A stretch of DNA of 46,972 nucleotides from an uncultured Actinomycetes bacterium (GTDB lineage Bacteria; Actinomycetota; Actinomycetes; Mycobacteriales; Mycobacteriaceae). A model generated the notes under the pieces. That model was not told the origin of the DNA. It saw only the letters and a list, made by a program, of their open reading frames with translations, and ran no database searches. Positions 44,658-46,972 of the stretch are shown here, piece by piece; the first letter of the stretch is position 1; each line of letters opens with the position of its first letter. The position numbers and the translations under genes are program-made. Where the stretch lies: positions 1 to 46,972 of the forward strand of contig CAIRCP010000130.1 in the NCBI GenBank assembly GCA_903877095.1, written 5' to 3'.

Positions 44658-45440
44658 TCAGTATCCGCCCTCTTCGCCGGCGCCACCGGTGACGATCGCC
44701 ACCGACGACGACGCGCCGATCCGGTCGGCTCCGGCCTTGATCATCGCCCGGGCATCTTCACGGGTACGCACCGCACCGGATGCCTTGACGCCCAACGTAT
44801 TTCCCACCATGGCGCGCATCAGTGAAATGTCGTGCGCGTTGGCTCCCCCGCCGCCGAAACCGGTCGAGGTCTTGACATACGCGGCTCCGGCCCGAGCTGC
44901 GATCAGGCAGGCGATCGCTTTCTGGTCGTCGTCGAGCATGCTGGTCTCCAGGATCACTTTCACCGGTGCGGGACGGGCCGCGGCCACCACACCGAGGATG
45001 TCGTCGTACACCGCGGCCAGATCACCGGAGCGCAGCCCGCCGATGTCGATCACCATGTCGACTTCCTGGGCTCCCTCGGCCACCGTGATCCGGGCCTCCT
45101 CGGCCTTCGCGAGCCGCGTCATCGCCCCCAGCGGGAATCCGACCACGGTGCAGACCATCACGGCCGAGCCCGCGAGTCGGCCCGCGGCGGTGGGCACCCA
45201 CCGGGTGTTCACGCACACCGAAGCGAACTTGTGATCGGCCGCCTCCTGGCACAACGCCTCGATGGCCGGCAGGGTGGCATCGGGTTTGAGCAGAGTGTGA
45301 TCGATGCGTCCGGCGAGGGTGTCCGACGTCCGCAACACGTTGGGCACCTGCACGCCGTCGGGGATCGGACCCAGCGCGGCGGTCACCGCCTCGTTGGCGC
45401 GGTTGTACAGTCCGGAGTAGTCGGCCACATAGGTGTTCAT
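44658..45440 (-). CDS. deoC: Deoxyribose-phosphate aldolase
   Basis: A 260-residue class I aldolase that splits 2-deoxyribose-5-phosphate into acetaldehyde and glyceraldehyde-3-phosphate. The Schiff-base lysine is in YVKTSTGFG; a second active-site lysine is in GVKASGAVRT, and DHTLLKP opens the barrel. It has an N-terminal extension of about 45 residues compared with short bacterial forms. GAGGACGAG precedes ATG 45440. It lies between udp (20 bases upstream) and pmmB in one operon for deoxynucleoside breakdown. Confidence 0.93.
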   Translation of the reverse strand: MNTYVADYSGLYNRANEAVTAALGPIPDGVQVPNVLRTSDTLAGRIDHTLLKPDATLPAIEALCQEAADHKFASVCVNTRWVPTAAGRLAGSAVMVCTVVGFPLGAMTRLAKAEEARITVAEGAQEVDMVIDIGGLRSGDLAAVYDDILGVVAAARPAPVKVILETSMLDDDQKAIACLIAARAGAAYVKTSTGFGGGGANAHDISLMRAMVGNTLGVKASGAVRTREDARAMIKAGADRIGASSSVAIVTGGAGEEGGY

Positions 45441-45460
45441 CTCGTCCTCTCGGTGGTTCG

Positions 45461-46360
45461 TCAGGCGGGCAGCAGGCCGGCTTTGAGGTAGTTGAACAGC
45501 GCGACGCCGGAGTCCTCACTGAACTTGTGCAGTTGTTCGGGGCTGGCGGTCATCTGGTCGCCCTCCAGCCGGTTGAGCAGCGTGCAGCAGATCATCGCGA
45601 ATTTTTCGAAACCCCAGTGGTTCAGATAGCCGGCCAGCATCGCGCCTTCCATCTCGATGTTGCGCACGCCGTTCTCATCGAGCCAGCGCAGCCATTCCAT
45701 CTTGGACTCTTGGGTCTCGAAACACACGGCACCGTCGAGCCGAAACTGCTCGAGGAAGAATTCGTTGCCCGCGACGGTCTTTCCCGAGACGATGTCGAAG
45801 TCGCTGTCGGCGTTGGCCGCGATGATGGCCTGGTAGGTGGCGGCCGGGAACGTCCCGTCGAACCAGTACTCCCCGTCGCGGCCGCGCAGCAGGCGGAAGG
45901 GCTTGAGGTCGGCCATCAGACCCTCGGACGAGACCACGACGGTGCCGCCGGGCAGACCGACCCCGCCGCTGGTGCCCACCCGGCACCAGAACACCTCGGA
46001 CATGGCGTCAAGATCGCCGCGCTTGAGGAAGAACAGCAGGCGCAGGAGTTCCTGCACCGCGATCGACGCGCTGGGCATGCCCATGCCGTGCGAGGCGAAC
46101 AGCACACCGCCGGTGTAGCGGGTGACGAACCGGTCCTCCTTGGGGAAAGCGACGATCTCCGGGTCGCTGGACATCTCGCTCCAGCGCTGGGCGAAATCTT
46201 TGATCCGGCCGCCGGAGCCGGCCATGATGACCGCCCGGACATCGCGCAGTTTCTCCAGGATCGGGTCCGACGATGACACTCCGAAGTGGTAGTAGACGTC
46301 CTCGTGGTCGCCGGACAACACGCCGTCGAGGAATGCGTGGTTGATGTTTTCGGTCTTCAC
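45461..46360 (-). CDS. udp: Uridine phosphorylase-like nucleoside phosphorylase
   Basis: A 299-residue member of the PNP/UDP phosphorylase family. Phosphate and ribose sites appear in MAGSGGRIKDFAQ, SHGMGMPSASI, RVGTSGGVG and the catalytic-site strand IEMEGAML. It splits uridine or deoxyuridine to uracil and (deoxy)ribose-1-phosphate. The length and the VYYHFGVSS start are closer to the larger, animal-like uridine phosphorylases than to E. coli Udp. GTG 46360 follows GAAGGG. First gene of the udp-deoC-pmmB unit. Confidence 0.88.
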   Translation of the reverse strand: MKTENINHAFLDGVLSGDHEDVYYHFGVSSSDPILEKLRDVRAVIMAGSGGRIKDFAQRWSEMSSDPEIVAFPKEDRFVTRYTGGVLFASHGMGMPSASIAVQELLRLLFFLKRGDLDAMSEVFWCRVGTSGGVGLPGGTVVVSSEGLMADLKPFRLLRGRDGEYWFDGTFPAATYQAIIAANADSDFDIVSGKTVAGNEFFLEQFRLDGAVCFETQESKMEWLRWLDENGVRNIEMEGAMLAGYLNHWGFEKFAMICCTLLNRLEGDQMTASPEQLHKFSEDSGVALFNYLKAGLLPA

Positions 46361-46474
46361 GCCAACCCTTCGCTCCGAGAACTCCTCGTGACGCGTGGGA
46401 ACCTACGCGGGTTTGCCCCGCCAGGTCGCCGTTTGGTCCTCAGGTTCGCGGAGGGCCGCCAACGGTGGGCGGTG

Positions 46475-46504
46475 TTGACGCTGGGTTTGCGACGCCGATA
46501 GATT
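46475..46504 (+). promoter_or_regulatory. Putative sigma-A-type promoter
   Basis: TTGACG (46475-46480) and TAGATT (46499-46504) are 18 bases apart, matching the mycobacterial housekeeping pattern with -10 TAnnnT. They lie about 46 bases before the start of the secreted protein gene at 46551. Confidence 0.5.
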
Positions 46505-46550
46505 CGAGACCCTGCCGACCTCGGTAATCAGGAGAAATGGGGGTGCCGTG

Positions 46551-46972
46551 ATGGCGAAGGTCAAATTCGCTGCAATGGTCGGTGCGGCGGCGTTCTCCGC
46601 GGGTGTCGCGCTGGCGGCTCCCGTGCCCTCCCCGCTCGCCCACGCCGACGGCCCGGATACGTCTTCTTCCGCCGACGGTGGTGGCTCCGTCCGGGGGGAC
46701 CGGAGCGACGGCGTCACCGCCCGCCCGACACGCGGCCCGGCCTCCGCGACGCGGGCGGCGAGCGTACCCACGCCGGCCGCGGCCCGTGGCGGTGCCAACG
46801 CGTCCGATGCGCCCGATGTGGAGTCGGTAGCCCCCAGACCTCATCGCGGTACCGGTGTCACCGCCACCGCAACCGACGACGTGCCCACCGGATCGGTGAC
46901 TGGAGTCGGCCGCGCCGCGCCTCCCCCTGCCGCAGCGGCGGCACCCGTGCCGCCACCGGTGCCCGCGCCGGC
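46551..46972 (+). CDS. Secreted Pro/Ala-rich protein, cut by the window end
   Basis: The frame is open from ATG 46551 to the last base, at least 140 residues. The first ~33 residues are a signal peptide (MAKVKFAAMVGAAAF...PLAHA-DGPD). The mature part is low-complexity: Asp/Ser/Gly, then Arg/Ala/Thr/Pro, and finally Pro-Ala repeats. It does not resemble a named domain so far; the missing C-terminus may hold one. AGGAG lies 17 bases upstream and a G-rich stretch is nearer; GTG 46548 is an alternative start. A promoter-like pair is at 46475-46504. Confidence 0.65.
   Translation, partial: MAKVKFAAMVGAAAFSAGVALAAPVPSPLAHADGPDTSSSADGGGSVRGDRSDGVTARPTRGPASATRAASVPTPAAARGGANASDAPDVESVAPRPHRGTGVTATATDDVPTGSVTGVGRAAPPPAAAAAPVPPPVPAP

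Noticed and set aside
1..46972. CRISPR array, tRNA or rRNA genes, complete insertion sequence
   Set aside because: No regularly spaced repeats, no tRNA cloverleaf signature and no transposase motif were noticed by eye. A tRNAscan or IS search would settle small or degraded cases.

Overview
The window is a high-GC actinobacterial chromosome segment that I assign to a rapidly growing Mycobacterium (Mycolicibacterium-type). The main reason is gene order: on the minus strand from about 14.1 kb down to 0.1 kb it follows the M. tuberculosis block Rv1815-Rv1817-(Rv1819c)-ilvG-secA2-pgsA2-gcvH-garA-Rv1828-Rv1829. Orthologues were recognised from remembered sequences; no search was run. malQ (Rv1781c) lies directly against a remnant of the Rv1814 sterol-desaturase gene, whereas in M. 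tuberculosis the ESX-5 locus lies between them. That points to a species without ESX-5 at this site, as expected of fast growers. No tRNA, rRNA or CRISPR array was seen.

Layout. 1-7.1 kb: conserved block encoding a bifunctional nuclease, a MerR regulator, GarA, GcvH, a PgsA2-type phosphotransferase, SecA2 and IlvG; the Rv1823-Rv1825 genes expected between pgsA2 and gcvH are absent. 7.2-11.1 kb: two tandem BacA/Rv1819c-type ABC exporters-fold importers, the second with an altered Walker A lysine. 11.1-14.8 kb: a cyclase-family hydrolase, a flavoprotein with a textbook KstR operator, a secreted serine protease with a structured leader, and a mannose-lectin/LysM protein. 14.9-21.2 kb: an amino-acid-oxidase-like flavoenzyme, a KhtTU K+/H+ antiporter, the desaturase remnant, malQ and a Nudix hydrolase. 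21.2-24.8 kb: a translationally coupled pair, a Cache-HAMP-cyclase receptor and an MscS channel with a cNMP-binding-like domain; both nucleotide domains have lost key residues.

24.9-35.9 kb: an iron-sulfur (6-4)-type photolyase, a PASTA-like secreted protein, a ferritin-like diiron protein (apparently frameshifted) next to a flavin/2Fe-2S reductase, a conserved unknown, Dtd, an aldehyde dehydrogenase, a secreted NlpC/P60-like protein, long-form isocitrate lyase and an internally deleted 13E12-family protein. 35.97-38.0 kb: two 379-bp direct repeats of a short-chain dehydrogenase 3' end enclose a lower-GC island with two small unknown genes. 38.1-46.97 kb: a secreted HNH nuclease, GlpF, an AzgA-type purine permease, a CDGSH protein, a lipoprotein, a small secreted protein, a pyrimidine-nucleoside salvage cluster (cdd facing udp-deoC-pmmB) and a truncated secreted protein gene at the right edge.

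The places I would look at first are the degenerate cyclase/channel pair (21.2-24.8 kb), the repeat-flanked island (35.97-37.59 kb), the diiron protein plus reductase (26.97-28.95 kb) and the K-to-R Walker A in the second BacA copy.
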